DNA from: Caldimonas thermodepolymerans
Lineage (GTDB): Bacteria > Pseudomonadota > Gammaproteobacteria > Burkholderiales > Burkholderiaceae_C
Reading direction: 5' to 3'
DNA: 64,000 nt
Assembly (NCBI RefSeq): GCF_015476235.1
Contig: NZ_CP064338.1
Span: 3,038,001-3,102,000, forward strand
Numbering within the stretch: the first letter of the stretch is position 1; every line of letters begins with the position of its first letter. Of the stretch, positions 45,053 through 58,783 are shown one piece after another. The position numbers were made by a program, and so were the translations under genes. Under the pieces are notes generated by a model that saw nothing but the letters and a program-made list of their open reading frames with translations, was not told the DNA's origin and did not search any database.

Positions 45053-45496
45053 ATGTCCATCCTCGTTCTGCATGGTCCCAACCTGAACCTGCTCGGCACC
45101 CGCGAGCCGCAGGTCTACGGGTCGACCACTTTGAGCCAGATCGACGCAGAACTGGTCAAGTTCGCCGCAGATCGAGGCATTGAACTGAGAACCTTCCAAA
45201 GCAACCATGAAGGGGCGCTGGTCGACCGCATCCACCAGGCGCGCGATGACGGCACCCGCTTCATCATCATCAACCCGGCGGCCTACACCCACACCAGCGT
45301 GGCGCTGCGCGACGCGCTGGCCGGCGTGGCCATCCCCTTCGTCGAAGTGCACCTGTCCAATGTGCACCGGCGCGAACCCTTCCGGCAGCACTCCTATTTC
45401 TCGGACCTCGCCGAAGGGGTGATCTGCGGTCTCGGCGCCACCGGCTACCGCCTGGCCCTCGAGTACGCGCTGGAACGTCTCGCACCCGCGGCCTGA
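45053..45496 (+). CDS. aroQ: Type II 3-dehydroquinate dehydratase
   Basis: Dodecameric cytosolic enzyme of the shikimate pathway. The 147-residue length is normal. Motifs are [20 protein letters not shown] with the catalytic tyrosine, [35 protein letters not shown] and [20 protein letters not shown]. It is followed by accB after 103 bases, an order conserved in many proteobacteria. Confidence 0.97.
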   Translation: MSILVLHGPNLNLLGTREPQVYGSTTLSQIDAELVKFAADRGIELRTFQSNHEGALVDRIHQARDDGTRFIIINPAAYTHTSVALRDALAGVAIPFVEVHLSNVHRREPFRQHSYFSDLAEGVICGLGATGYRLALEYALERLAPAA

Positions 45497-45599
45497 CGCT
45501 TCCCCCGCTCCACTCACCCACGGCGATTGACGACAGATCGAGGCTCACTGGTGCGCGAACGCCGCTGATCACGACAAAAAAGGAAAGTTGGAGAGCGAA

Positions 45600-46076
45600 A
45601 TGGATCTACGCAAGCTCAAGACCCTCATCGACCTGGTGTCGGAGTCGAACATCTCCGAGCTGGAGATCACCGAAGCCGACGGCAAGGTGCGCATCGTCAA
45701 GTCCGACGGCCACACCGCCGCCTCGGCCGCGCCGGTCGTGATGGCCCCGGTCGCCGCGCCGGTGGCGGCGCCGGTCGTCACCGCCCCGGCCCCCGCGCCG
45801 GCAGCCGCCGCTCCCGCGGCGCCGGCCGCGCCCGAGGTCAAGGGTCACGTGGTCAAGTCGCCGATGGTCGGCACCTTCTATCGCGCCTCCAGCCCGGGCG
45901 CCAAGCCCTTCGTCGAGCTGGGCCAGCAGGTCAAGGAAGGCGACCCGCTGTGCATCATCGAGGCGATGAAGATCATGAACGAGATCGAGGCCGACAAGTC
46001 CGGCACGGTCACCCAGATCCTGTGCGAGAACGGGCAGGCCGTCGAATACGGCCAGCCGCTGTTCGTGATCGAGTGA
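45600..46076 (+). CDS. accB: Biotin carboxyl carrier protein of acetyl-CoA carboxylase
   Basis: Carries biotin between carboxylase and transferase in the first step of fatty acid synthesis. The 158-residue product starts [20 protein letters not shown], has an Ala/Pro hinge ([20 protein letters not shown]), and a C-terminal biotinyl domain with the modified lysine in [18 protein letters not shown] 12 bases upstream is in frame but the ATG with GGAGAGCGAA behind it is the family start. accC follows. Confidence 0.97.
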   Translation: MDLRKLKTLIDLVSESNISELEITEADGKVRIVKSDGHTAASAAPVVMAPVAAPVAAPVVTAPAPAPAAAAPAAPAAPEVKGHVVKSPMVGTFYRASSPGAKPFVELGQQVKEGDPLCIIEAMKIMNEIEADKSGTVTQILCENGQAVEYGQPLFVIE

Positions 46077-46209
46077 GCCGGCGGGGGCCACCCGCCCCTG
46101 CCTCCTGCCTGATCGCACGGGCGATCAGCCACCCAGCCAGCTTGGCCCAGCGGCACCACGCCGTGCCGGGAACGCCCCGGCCCCCGACGAGCCTGCCGCG
46201 GAGATCACG

Positions 46210-47559
46210 ATGTTCAAGAAGATACTGATTGCCAACCGCGGAGAGATCGCCCTCCGCATCCAGCGCGCCTGCCGCGAGATGGGCATCAAGTCGGTCGTCG
46301 TCTATTCCGAAGCCGACCGCGATGCCAAGTACGTGAAGCTCGCCGACGAGGCGGTGTGCATCGGCCCGGCCGCCTCGGCCCAGAGCTATCTCAGCATGCC
46401 GGCCATCATCTCGGCCGCCGAGGTGACCGACGCCGAGGCCATCCACCCGGGCTACGGCTTCCTGTCCGAGAACGCCGACTTCGCCGAGCGCGTCGAGCAA
46501 AGCGGCTTCACCTTCATCGGCCCCACGCCCGAGTGCATCCGCCTGATGGGCGACAAGGTTTCGGCCAAGGCCGCGATGATCAAGGCCGGCGTGCCCTGCG
46601 TGCCCGGCTCCGACGGCGCGCTGCCCGAGGACCCGAAGGAGATCATCAAGATCGCCCGATCGATCGGCTACCCGGTCATCATCAAGGCCGCGGGCGGCGG
46701 TGGCGGGCGCGGCATGCGCGTCGTGCACACCGAGGCCGCCCTCATCCATGCCGTGCAGACCACCCGCACCGAGGCGGGCGCCGCCTTCGGCAACCCGGCG
46801 GTCTACATGGAGAAGTTCCTCGAGAACCCGCGCCACATCGAGATCCAGGTGCTGGCCGACCAGCACCGCAACGCGGTGTACCTGGGCGAGCGCGACTGCT
46901 CGATGCAGCGCCGCCACCAGAAGATCATCGAGGAAGCACCGGCGCCGGGCATCCCGCGCCGCATCATCGACAAGATCGGCGCACGCTGCGCCGAGGCCTG
47001 CCGCAAGATCGGCTACCGCGGCGCCGGCACCTTCGAGTTCCTGTACGAGAACGGCGAGTTCTACTTCATCGAGATGAACACCCGGGTGCAGGTCGAGCAC
47101 CCGGTGACCGAACTCGTCACCGGCATCGACATCGTGCAGATGCAGATCCGGGTGGCCGCCGGCGAGAAGCTGCCGTTCTCGCAGCGCCACATCGAGATGC
47201 GCGGCCACGCGATCGAGTGCCGCATCAACGCCGAGGACCCGTACAGGTTCACGCCCTCGCCCGGCCGCATCACGATGTGGCACGCGCCCGGCGGCCCCGG
47301 CGTGCGCGTCGATTCGCACATCTACACCAACTACTTCGTGCCGCCCAACTATGATTCGATGATCGGCAAGATCATCGTGCATGGCGACACCCGCGAGCAG
47401 GCGCTGGCACGCATGCGCATCGCGCTGTCGGAAACGGTGGTCGAAGGCATCCAGACCAACATCCCGCTGCACCGCGAGCTGCTGGCCGATGCCAAGTTCA
47501 TCGAGGGCGGCACCAGCATCCACTACCTGGAAAGCTGGATGAGCGAGCGCAAGCGGTGA
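46210..47559 (+). CDS. accC: Biotin carboxylase, acetyl-CoA carboxylase subunit
   Basis: ATP-dependent enzyme that carboxylates biotin on AccB. The 449-residue length is standard. Motifs are [21 protein letters not shown], the ATP-grasp loop [57 protein letters not shown] and RINAEDP. The 133-base gap after accB holds only a short hairpin (46109-46128), so the two genes are probably one transcript. Confidence 0.98.
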   Translation: MFKKILIANRGEIALRIQRACREMGIKSVVVYSEADRDAKYVKLADEAVCIGPAASAQSYLSMPAIISAAEVTDAEAIHPGYGFLSENADFAERVEQSGFTFIGPTPECIRLMGDKVSAKAAMIKAGVPCVPGSDGALPEDPKEIIKIARSIGYPVIIKAAGGGGGRGMRVVHTEAALIHAVQTTRTEAGAAFGNPAVYMEKFLENPRHIEIQVLADQHRNAVYLGERDCSMQRRHQKIIEEAPAPGIPRRIIDKIGARCAEACRKIGYRGAGTFEFLYENGEFYFIEMNTRVQVEHPVTELVTGIDIVQMQIRVAAGEKLPFSQRHIEMRGHAIECRINAEDPYRFTPSPGRITMWHAPGGPGVRVDSHIYTNYFVPPNYDSMIGKIIVHGDTREQALARMRIALSETVVEGIQTNIPLHRELLADAKFIEGGTSIHYLESWMSERKR

Positions 47560-47614
47560 CGCCGTCCCCGTCCCCGCGACGACCAGGCGCTGGCGCCGAC
47601 GCAGGAGAAACGCG

Positions 47615-48520
47615 ATGATCGAATTGCTGCTGCTGGCCGGCGAGGACCTGGTCGACACCGTCTCGGACGCGCTGATGGAACTCGACGCGCTGTCGGTCTC
47701 GGTGGAGGACGCCGACGCCGGCACCGAGGCCGAGCAGGCGCTGTTCGGCGAGCCGGGCCTGCCGCCACCCAAGGGCGGCTGGGGCCGCTCGACGCTGCGC
47801 GCCCTGTTCCCCACCGAGGAAGCCGCCACCGAGGCGGCCACGCTGCTGCTGGCCCAGCCCTGGGCCAGCGAGGTGCACGTGGTCGCGATGCAGCCGGTGC
47901 CGGACCAGGACTGGGTGCGACTGACGCAGTCGCAGTTCCATCCGGTCGAGATCACGCCCGAGTTCTGGATCGTGCCGACCTGGCACGAGCCGCCGGCGCA
48001 GGCGCGCCGCGTGATCCGGCTCGACCCGGGACTGGCCTTCGGCACCGGGACCCACCCCACCACGCGCATGTGCCTGCGCTGGATCGCGCAGCAGGCCCCG
48101 GCGCTCGCGCCCAGCTGGCAGCGCGTGCTGGACTACGGCTGCGGCTCGGGCATCCTGGCGATCGGCGCGGCGCTGCATGGCGCGCAGGCGATCGACGCGG
48201 TGGACATCGACCCGGCGGCGATCGAATCGACGCAGGCCAACGCCCAGGCCAACGGCGTGACGCTGCGTGCCGGACCGCCCGAGCTCGCGCAGGGACGGTA
48301 CCCGCTGGTGCTCGCCAACATCCTGGCCACGCCGCTCAAGCTGCTGGCGCCGCTGCTGTGCGGCCATGTCGCCCCGGGCGGCCACCTGGTGCTGGCCGGC
48401 ATCCTCGAGCGCCAGGCCGACGAGCTCGCCGAGGCCTACGCCCCGTGGTGCCGGCTCGAGGTCAGCGACCAGGAGGATGGCTGGATCCTCATGACGGGCC
48501 GCCCCGGCACACCGGCCTGA
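47615..48520 (+). CDS. prmA: Ribosomal protein L11 methyltransferase
   Basis: SAM enzyme that trimethylates ribosomal protein L11. The 301-residue product has an N-terminal domain with the start MIELLLLAGEDLVDTVSDAL, the linker DPGLAFGTGTHPTTRMCLRW, SAM motif I VLDYGCGSGILAIGAA, and NILATPLKLLAPLL. The ATG follows CAGGAGAAA. It lies 55 bases after accC and 40 before the DUF3426 gene, a common betaproteobacterial order. Confidence 0.96.
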   Translation: MIELLLLAGEDLVDTVSDALMELDALSVSVEDADAGTEAEQALFGEPGLPPPKGGWGRSTLRALFPTEEAATEAATLLLAQPWASEVHVVAMQPVPDQDWVRLTQSQFHPVEITPEFWIVPTWHEPPAQARRVIRLDPGLAFGTGTHPTTRMCLRWIAQQAPALAPSWQRVLDYGCGSGILAIGAALHGAQAIDAVDIDPAAIESTQANAQANGVTLRAGPPELAQGRYPLVLANILATPLKLLAPLLCGHVAPGGHLVLAGILERQADELAEAYAPWCRLEVSDQEDGWILMTGRPGTPA

Positions 48521-48560
48521 GGGGACGGCAAGCCGCCGTCCCGATGGCATCATTCGCGCC

Positions 48561-49667
48561 ATGAGTCTTGCCACCCGCTGCCCGGCCTGCCACACCACCT
48601 TCCGCGTCGTCCAGGACCAGCTGAAGGTCTCCGAAGGCTGGGTCCGCTGCGGGCGCTGCAACGAAGTCTTCAACGCGATCGAGGGACTGTTCGACCTCGA
48701 GCGCGACGGCATGCCGCCGCCGGCGCCCGCCCCGCGGGCCGCGCAGGCACCGGCCAGGCAGGTCCCGCCCCCACCGCCGCCTCCGGCACCGGCGCCGGCC
48801 GTGCCGCCCCCCCCTGCCCCGCAGGCCGCCGCCGGCGCGCCCGCGGCCGCAGCGGCGACGGTCGAGGAGGACGAGGCGGACGAGGTCACGACCGCCTACG
48901 ACGTGCTCGACTCGCGCTTCCTGAGCCGCAGCACCTACGGGGCCCACGAGGCCCCCGAGAAGGACGAGGACGACGGCTTTGCCGACGCACGCTTCGACAG
49001 CACCCTCGAGGAACACGAACTCGAGTCGCAGGCCGTGGCGGCCGGCCTCGGCGCCGCGCCCCCTTCGGCCGGCGGCGAGGCGGCGCGCCGCAAGTCACGC
49101 CTGCGCGGCACCCCCGTGCGCGAGCGGCGCAGCAGCGCGGACGACGACGAGGTCGCGCCGGAATTCCTGCGCAAGGCCGAGCGCGCGGAGCGCTGGCGCC
49201 GCCCCTGGGTGCGCGCCGTGCTGGGCCTCGTGGCGCTCCTGCTGCTCGGCGCCCTGCTGCTGCAGGTGGCCCACCACCAGCGCGACCGGCTGGCCGCGAC
49301 CTACCCGGCCACGCGCCCCTGGCTGGAGCGCCTGTGCGACGTGGCCCGCTGCACCGTCGGGCCCTGGCAGCACATCGAGGCCATCGTGATCGGCGGCAGC
49401 AGCCTCTCGGCCGGCGCCGCGACCGACAGCTACCGCCTCTCGGTGCTGGTGCGCAACGACGGCAACGTGCCGGTGGCCGTGCCCCACATCGAACTGCGGC
49501 TGGCCGACTACAACGGCGAGCTGATCACGCGCCGCGCGCTGTCGCCGGCAGACTTCCGCCACCGGCAGGTCGTGATCGCGCCGCGCTCGGAGGTCTCGCT
49601 GGACCTGGAGTTCACCAGCCCCGGCCGGCGCGTGGCCAGCTTCACCGTCAGCGCCTTCTACCCCTGA
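48561..49667 (+). CDS. Zinc-ribbon and DUF3426 domain membrane protein
   Basis: A 368-residue protein. The N-terminal MJ0042-type zinc finger has CPACHTTFRVV and CGRCNEVFNAIEGLFDL. A long Pro/Ala then acidic, disordered linker follows, one membrane helix (about 215-236, VRAVLGLVALLLLGALLLQVA), and a C-terminal DUF3426 domain with LRNDGNVPVAVPHIELRLADY. The function is unknown; similar proteins occur next to prmA. The zinc ribbon would be cytoplasmic and the last domain periplasmic. A CATCAT sits 7 bases before the ATG. Confidence 0.87.
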   Translation: MSLATRCPACHTTFRVVQDQLKVSEGWVRCGRCNEVFNAIEGLFDLERDGMPPPAPAPRAAQAPARQVPPPPPPPAPAPAVPPPPAPQAAAGAPAAAAATVEEDEADEVTTAYDVLDSRFLSRSTYGAHEAPEKDEDDGFADARFDSTLEEHELESQAVAAGLGAAPPSAGGEAARRKSRLRGTPVRERRSSADDDEVAPEFLRKAERAERWRRPWVRAVLGLVALLLLGALLLQVAHHQRDRLAATYPATRPWLERLCDVARCTVGPWQHIEAIVIGGSSLSAGAATDSYRLSVLVRNDGNVPVAVPHIELRLADYNGELITRRALSPADFRHRQVVIAPRSEVSLDLEFTSPGRRVASFTVSAFYP

Positions 49668-49698
49668 AGAACGTCGCCATCCACTCCCTGGAGCACAC

Positions 49699-50607
49699 AT
49701 GCCTGCCCTGATCTGCGGCTCGCTCGCCTTCGACACCATCACCACCTTCCCCGGACGGTTCCAGGAGCAGATCCTGCCGGAGCAGATCCACATCCTGAAC
49801 GTCTCCTTCCTGGTGCCGACGCTGCGCCGCGAGTTCGGCGGCTGCGCCGGCAACATCGCCTACACGCTCAAGCAGCTGGGCGGCGAACCGCTGGTGATGG
49901 CGGCGCTCGGCGCCGACGGGCAGAGCTATCTGGACCGCATGCGCGAGTGGGGCGTGTCCACCGAATTCGTGCAGGTGGTCGGGGACAGCTACACCGCGCA
50001 GGCCATCATCATGACCGACGCGGACAACAACCAGATCACCGCGTTCCACCCCGGCGCGATGCAGTTCGCGCACCGGAACGTGGTGCAGGCACGCGAGGAC
50101 ATCCGCCTGGCCATCATCGCACCCGACGGACGCGACGCGATGCTGCAGCATGCCGAGCAGCTGGCCGCCGCGGGCATCCCCTTCGTGTTCGACCCGGGCC
50201 AGGGCCTGCCGATGTTCAACGGCGACGAACTGCGCCGCTTCGTCGCGCAGGCCACCTGGGTGGCGGTCAACGACTACGAGGCGCGGCTGCTGTGCGAACG
50301 CACCGGCTCGGACCTCGCCGAACTGTCGCGCTCGCACCTGCAGGGCATCATCGTGACGCTCGGGGCGCACGGCTGCGAGGTCTGGACCGGCGGCGAGAAG
50401 GTGCACGTGCCGGGCGTGACGGCCAGTGCCGTGGTCGACCCGACCGGCTGCGGTGACGCATTCCGCGGCGCGCTGCTGTACGGGCTGGAGCGCGGCTGGG
50501 ACCTGGTGCGCTGCGCCGAGCTCGGCAACCGTGTCGGAGCGATCAAGATCGCCTGCGCCGGTCCGCAGAACCACCGCATCGACCGCGCCGCCCTCGGCCT
50601 CGCCTGA
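49699..50607 (+). CDS. PfkB family carbohydrate (adenosine kinase-like) kinase
   Basis: Ribokinase-family sugar or nucleoside kinase of 302 residues. It begins LICGSLAFDTITTFPGRF, has FGGCAGNIAYTLKQLGG (substrate glycines), and the C-terminal active site DPTGCGDAFRGALLYGLERG with the catalytic Asp. Family members from this group are often named adenosine kinases, but the substrate cannot be told from sequence. A GGAG ribosome site precedes the ATG. It is 31 bases after the DUF3426 gene. Confidence 0.9.
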   Translation: MPALICGSLAFDTITTFPGRFQEQILPEQIHILNVSFLVPTLRREFGGCAGNIAYTLKQLGGEPLVMAALGADGQSYLDRMREWGVSTEFVQVVGDSYTAQAIIMTDADNNQITAFHPGAMQFAHRNVVQAREDIRLAIIAPDGRDAMLQHAEQLAAAGIPFVFDPGQGLPMFNGDELRRFVAQATWVAVNDYEARLLCERTGSDLAELSRSHLQGIIVTLGAHGCEVWTGGEKVHVPGVTASAVVDPTGCGDAFRGALLYGLERGWDLVRCAELGNRVGAIKIACAGPQNHRIDRAALGLA

Positions 50608-50616
50608 GCGCCGGCC

Positions 50617-50949
50617 TCAGCCTTCCGCGGGCGGCACCAGGCGCGCGAGCAGCGCGACCAGCCGTGCGTCGCTCGCGTCCGTGGCCAGGCTCACCGTCTT
50701 GCGGCGCGCGGTCTGCCCGCGCAGCAGCGACAGCGAGGCGCGCGCGACGCCGAGCTGCTCGGCCAGCCAGCGGATCAGCGCCTCGTTGGCCTTGCCATCC
50801 ACCGGCGGCGCGTGCAAGCGCACCCGCAGCGCCCCGTCATGCAGCCCGACCACCTCGGTGCGCTTGGCATTGGGAATCACGCTGACGTCGAGCTCGAGCC
50901 CGTGCCGGGTGCGTCGGGCAAAGCTGGGAAGGTCGGCGGAGGCACTCAT
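50617..50949 (-). CDS. DUF167 (YggU/UPF0235) family protein
   Basis: A 110-residue protein with the family core LELDVSVIPNAKRTEVVGLHDGALRVRLHAPPVDGKANEALIRWL in order: a strand, the NAK-type turn, and PPVDGKANEAL. The function is unknown. It converges on the PfkB gene with 9 bases between stops and ends the minus-strand unit that could begin at nrdA, although the terminator after the H1-like gene lies just upstream. Confidence 0.88.
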   Translation of the reverse strand: MSASADLPSFARRTRHGLELDVSVIPNAKRTEVVGLHDGALRVRLHAPPVDGKANEALIRWLAEQLGVARASLSLLRGQTARRKTVSLATDASDARLVALLARLVPPAEG

Positions 50950-50973
50950 CGGTCAGCAGTGAGAGGGTCCATG

Positions 50974-50999
50974 AAAAAACCCGGCCAGGGCCGGGTTTT
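50974..50999 (-). terminator. Intrinsic terminator of the histone H1-like gene
   Basis: Stem AAAACCCGG / CCGGGTTTT (50976-50984 and 50991-50999) with a 6-base loop, extended by two more pairs, and six T on the minus strand. It lies 21 bases after the H1-like stop. Confidence 0.85.
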
Positions 51000-51020
51000 G
51001 ACGTGAAAGCAAATCCCGCT

Positions 51021-51563
<543 letters not shown>

Positions 51564-51778
51564 AACGATTCTCCTTGATCAAGTGGCAAAGAGCACCGCG
51601 CTGATCGATACAACGCGGGTATCCACGGCCCGGAAGTTCATCCCGGAGCGACGCCCCGGTGCCGTGAATCGGGTGGCAGGCAAGGACCGCAGCTTCTGCG
51701 TCTGGCGGTCCTCACCTGCGAATCTTGATCTCTTCTTCATCATGACCTGGAGAGCAGCGTTCGTGCCTGCGCGTCGCG

Positions 51779-53026
51779 TCAATCCCAGGACAACGCGCCA
51801 CCGGACTGGTACTCGATGACGCGGGTCTCGAAGAAATTGCGTTCCTTCTTCAGGTCAATCATCTCGCTCATCCACGGGAACGGGTTCTCCTCGTTCGGGA
51901 AGAGCGGCTCCAGGCCGATCTGCGTCGCGCGCCGGTTCGCGATGTAGCGCAGATAGCCCTTGAACATCGAAGCGTTCAGCCCCAGCACGCCGCGCGGCAT
52001 GGTGTCCTCGGCGTAGCGGTACTCCAGCTCGACCGCCTTGAGGAACAGCGCCTTGATCTCGGCCCGGAACTCCGGCGTCCACAGGTGCGGGTTCTCGAGC
52101 TTGATCTGGTTGATCAGGTCGATGCCGAAGTTGCAGTGCATCGACTCGTCGCGCAGGATGTACTGGTACTGCTCGGCCGCGCCCGTCATCTTGTTCTGGC
52201 GCCCCAGCGCCAGGATCTGGGTGAAGCCGACGTAGAAGAACAGGCCCTCCATCAGGCAGGCGAAGACGATCAGCGACTTCAGCAGCGTCTGGTCGTTCTC
52301 CGGCGTGCCGGTGTGGAAGTCCGGGTGCATGATCGCGTCGATGAACGGGATCAGGAACTCGTCCTTGTCCCGGATCGACGGGATCTCGTGGTAGGCGTTG
52401 AAGATCTCGGACTCGTCCAGGCCCAGCGACTCGACGATGTACTGGTAGGCGTGGGTGTGGATCGCCTCCTCGAAGGCCTGGCGCAGCAGGAACTGGCGGC
52501 ATTCGGGGGCGGTGATGTGCCGGTAGGTGCCCAGCACGATGTTGTTGGCCGCCAGCGAGTCGGCGGTCACGAAGAAACCGAGGTTGCGCTTGACGATGCG
52601 GCGCTCGTCCTCGGTCAGGCCGTTCGGGTCCTTCCACAGCGCGATGTCGCGAGACATGTTGATCTCTTGCGGCATCCAGTGGTTGGCGCAGGTGGCGAGG
52701 TACTTCTCCCAGGCCCACTTGTACTTGAACGGCACCAGCTGGTTGACGTCGGTCTGGCCGTTGATGATGCGCTTGTCCGCGACGTTGACGCGGCGCGTGC
52801 TGGTCGACTGCACGCTGTGCGAGGCCACGGGCGCGGCTGCACCACCGAAGGCGGAGACGGCGGGCTGGAGTTGCAGTTGGGGGTCAGCGAACGCTGCAGC
52901 GGAGGAAGCAACGGACACCGATTGTTGGGGCGACGCTGGCATGGCCCGCGCGGCACTGGAGGGGTTCGGCGCGGTGCTCGTCGTGCGATCAGTCGAGGGA
53001 TGGAATTCTTCTTCCCAAACCAACAT
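51779..53026 (-). CDS. nrdB: Class I ribonucleotide reductase, small subunit
   Basis: Holds the metal cofactor and radical needed by NrdA. The 415-residue product has a low-complexity N-terminus of about 80 residues, then ferritin-like helices with [17 protein letters not shown], the metal ligands in FEEAIHTH and [10 protein letters not shown], and the C-terminal tail SGGALSWD. It lies 190 bases after nrdA and has its own candidate promoter. Confidence 0.97.
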   Translation of the reverse strand: MLVWEEEFHPSTDRTTSTAPNPSSAARAMPASPQQSVSVASSAAAFADPQLQLQPAVSAFGGAAAPVASHSVQSTSTRRVNVADKRIINGQTDVNQLVPFKYKWAWEKYLATCANHWMPQEINMSRDIALWKDPNGLTEDERRIVKRNLGFFVTADSLAANNIVLGTYRHITAPECRQFLLRQAFEEAIHTHAYQYIVESLGLDESEIFNAYHEIPSIRDKDEFLIPFIDAIMHPDFHTGTPENDQTLLKSLIVFACLMEGLFFYVGFTQILALGRQNKMTGAAEQYQYILRDESMHCNFGIDLINQIKLENPHLWTPEFRAEIKALFLKAVELEYRYAEDTMPRGVLGLNASMFKGYLRYIANRRATQIGLEPLFPNEENPFPWMSEMIDLKKERNFFETRVIEYQSGGALSWD

Positions 53027-53048
53027 GGTGGACTTCCTATGGGGGCGA

Positions 53049-53077
53049 ATTATGAGATTGTTGCGTCAAAACACCAA
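53049..53077 (-). promoter_or_regulatory. Candidate internal promoter for nrdB
   Basis: On the minus strand TTGGTG (53072-53077), 17-base spacer, CATAAT (53049-53054), 22 bases before the nrdB ATG. The -10 is good, the -35 weak. Confidence 0.4.
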
Positions 53078-53168
53078 GCACTTCTTGACATCCGGACGAT
53101 GAACTTGTTGCGGTGTCGCATCGCTGTCATCGCGTCGGGGACGTGCCTGTCGTGGTCCGGCGCAGCGC

Positions 53169-53194
53169 GGTGCCGCACGCGCAGGTGCGGCACC
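53169..53194 (-). terminator. GC-rich hairpin downstream of nrdA
   Basis: Perfect 10-bp stem GGTGCCGCAC / GTGCGGCACC with a 6-base loop, 22 bases after the nrdA stop. There is no T tract, so it may stabilise the nrdA mRNA or weaken read-through into nrdB rather than terminate. Confidence 0.4.
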
Positions 53195-53216
53195 TTGGCT
53201 GCGCTGGATCACGCGA

Positions 53217-56132
<2,916 letters not shown>

Positions 56133-56164
56133 GTGTTCCCTTCCTTGTTGTTCAAGCTCGATCG

Positions 56165-56224
56165 AAAAAACGAAACCCTCAACGCAGCGACCCCGGCACC
56201 GGGGCGTGCAGTTGCGTCGAGGGT
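56165..56224 (-). terminator. Terminator-like hairpin in the nrdA leader (candidate attenuator)
   Basis: On the minus strand a 12-bp stem, ACCCTCGACGCA (56213-56224) with TGCGTTGAGGGT (56175-56186; one G-U pair), encloses an inner hairpin CCCCGGTGCCGGGG (56191-56204). It is followed by TTCGTTTTTT (56165-56174). The element lies after the predicted nrdA start site and 33 bases before the nrdA ATG, so it could cut nrdA transcription short. Confidence 0.6.
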
Positions 56225-56357
56225 GGAGTGTTCGGGTGCATGGCCCCCGCTGCCGTGACCGTGCCGGGCACGGCGGAGGCGGCTTCGCGCCAAGGACCGC
56301 GGCATTCGCACACGGATGGCTCGGCGTTTTTGCGAGGGCGCGAGGATACCATGACGG

Positions 56358-56405
56358 GACACTATATCTAGCGCCCCGCCCGACTTCAAGCGCTACCTCT
56401 AGCGT
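56358..56405 (-). promoter_or_regulatory. nrdA promoter with NrdR-type operator
   Basis: On the minus strand TTGAAG (56384-56389), a 17-base spacer, TATAGT (56361-56366). Box 1, ACACTATATCTAGC (56359-56372), matches the NrdR consensus and covers the -10. Box 2, CGCTACCTCTAGCG (56391-56404), is a weaker match just upstream of the -35. Box starts are 32 bases apart, the three-turn spacing usual for NrdR pairs. The predicted transcript has a leader of about 220 nt. No nrdR gene is in the window. Confidence 0.75.
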
Positions 56406-56644
56406 CCGGACCAACCCGAAGAAGGATTGACGCGAGCCCGTTTTTTTGCATGCGAGGCCGGCACCAGGAGAGTGCGATGCGCCGTCTGCACGCATCAGTG
56501 CTGGCAGTGGCAGGCACATCCCGCATCAGCGTTGGGCTGGCGCGGCGATTTGCCCGCCCAGGCCGCTTCGCTGCTGGAGTTCTCACGCCGCCCCCCGTGC
56601 CGCGTTTGCGCGCGCCTCGCGCAACTCGCCTCACGAAGAGGCGC
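56406..56644. other. Gene-free stretch between the nrdA promoter and ampD
   Basis: About 240 bases with no credible gene. A TTGACG near 56426 on the plus strand has no -10 at a suitable distance. An open frame at 56386-56634 on the minus strand lacks a ribosome site and family features. Confidence 0.5.
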
Positions 56645-57229
56645 TCACGCCCCGGGAAAATACCGATCGGGCCACTGTGTCATGCGCGCGATCAGCGCCC
56701 AGTCGAACCCTGGACCGGGGTCCTGCTTGCGGCCCGGCGCGACATGCTCGTGGCCTGCGACGTGCTCGATCGGGTAGCGCCGCTTCAGCGCATGCAGCAG
56801 GCGCGCGAGCACCTGGTACTGCGCCGGCTCGAAGCGCCCGCCCTCCAGGCCCTCGAGCTCGATGCCGATCGAGTAGTCGTTGCAGTTCTCGCGGCCGCCA
56901 AAGCACGAGCGCCCCGCATGCCAGGCGCGGTCGTCGCAGGAGACGAACTGCAGCAGCTCGCCGTCGCGGCGGATCACGAAGTGCGCCGAGACCTCCAGGC
57001 CACGGATCTGCTGGAAGTACGGGTGCGCGTCCCAGTCCAGCGTGTTGGTGAACAGCTGCTCGATGTGCGGACCGCCGTAGACGCCGGGCGGCAGGCTGAT
57101 CGAGTGCACCACCACCAGGTCGATGCGCGTGCCCGGCGGACGCGGGCCGAAGTTGGGCGAGGCGATGTGGCGCGCCGCAGCGTACCAGCCGTCACGCCAG
57201 CCGTCCGGGCTGCCCGCGGTGATGGTCAT
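56645..57229 (-). CDS. ampD: 1,6-anhydro-N-acetylmuramyl-L-alanine amidase AmpD
   Basis: Cytosolic zinc amidase that removes the peptide from anhydro-muropeptides during cell-wall recycling, and so influences beta-lactamase induction where AmpR exists. The 194-residue product has zinc ligands expected at His42 (VVHSIS), His160 (AGHEHVAPGRK) and Asp170 (KQDPGPGF). Its ATG at 57229 lies directly before the pilR stop at 57230-57232. mpl, the ligase that reuses the tripeptide, is encoded 21 kb upstream. Confidence 0.96.
   Translation of the reverse strand: MTITAGSPDGWRDGWYAAARHIASPNFGPRPPGTRIDLVVVHSISLPPGVYGGPHIEQLFTNTLDWDAHPYFQQIRGLEVSAHFVIRRDGELLQFVSCDDRAWHAGRSCFGGRENCNDYSIGIELEGLEGGRFEPAQYQVLARLLHALKRRYPIEHVAGHEHVAPGRKQDPGPGFDWALIARMTQWPDRYFPGA

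Positions 57230-58779
<1,550 letters not shown>

Positions 58780-58783
<4 letters not shown>

Noticed and set aside
46109-46128. Hairpin in the accB-accC gap as a terminator
   Set aside because: The stem is 8 bp but no T tract follows, and accB and accC are expected to be co-transcribed.
56386-56634. 82-residue minus-strand frame between ampD and nrdA
   Set aside because: It overlaps the nrdA promoter region, is Arg-rich without domains, and lacks a ribosome site.
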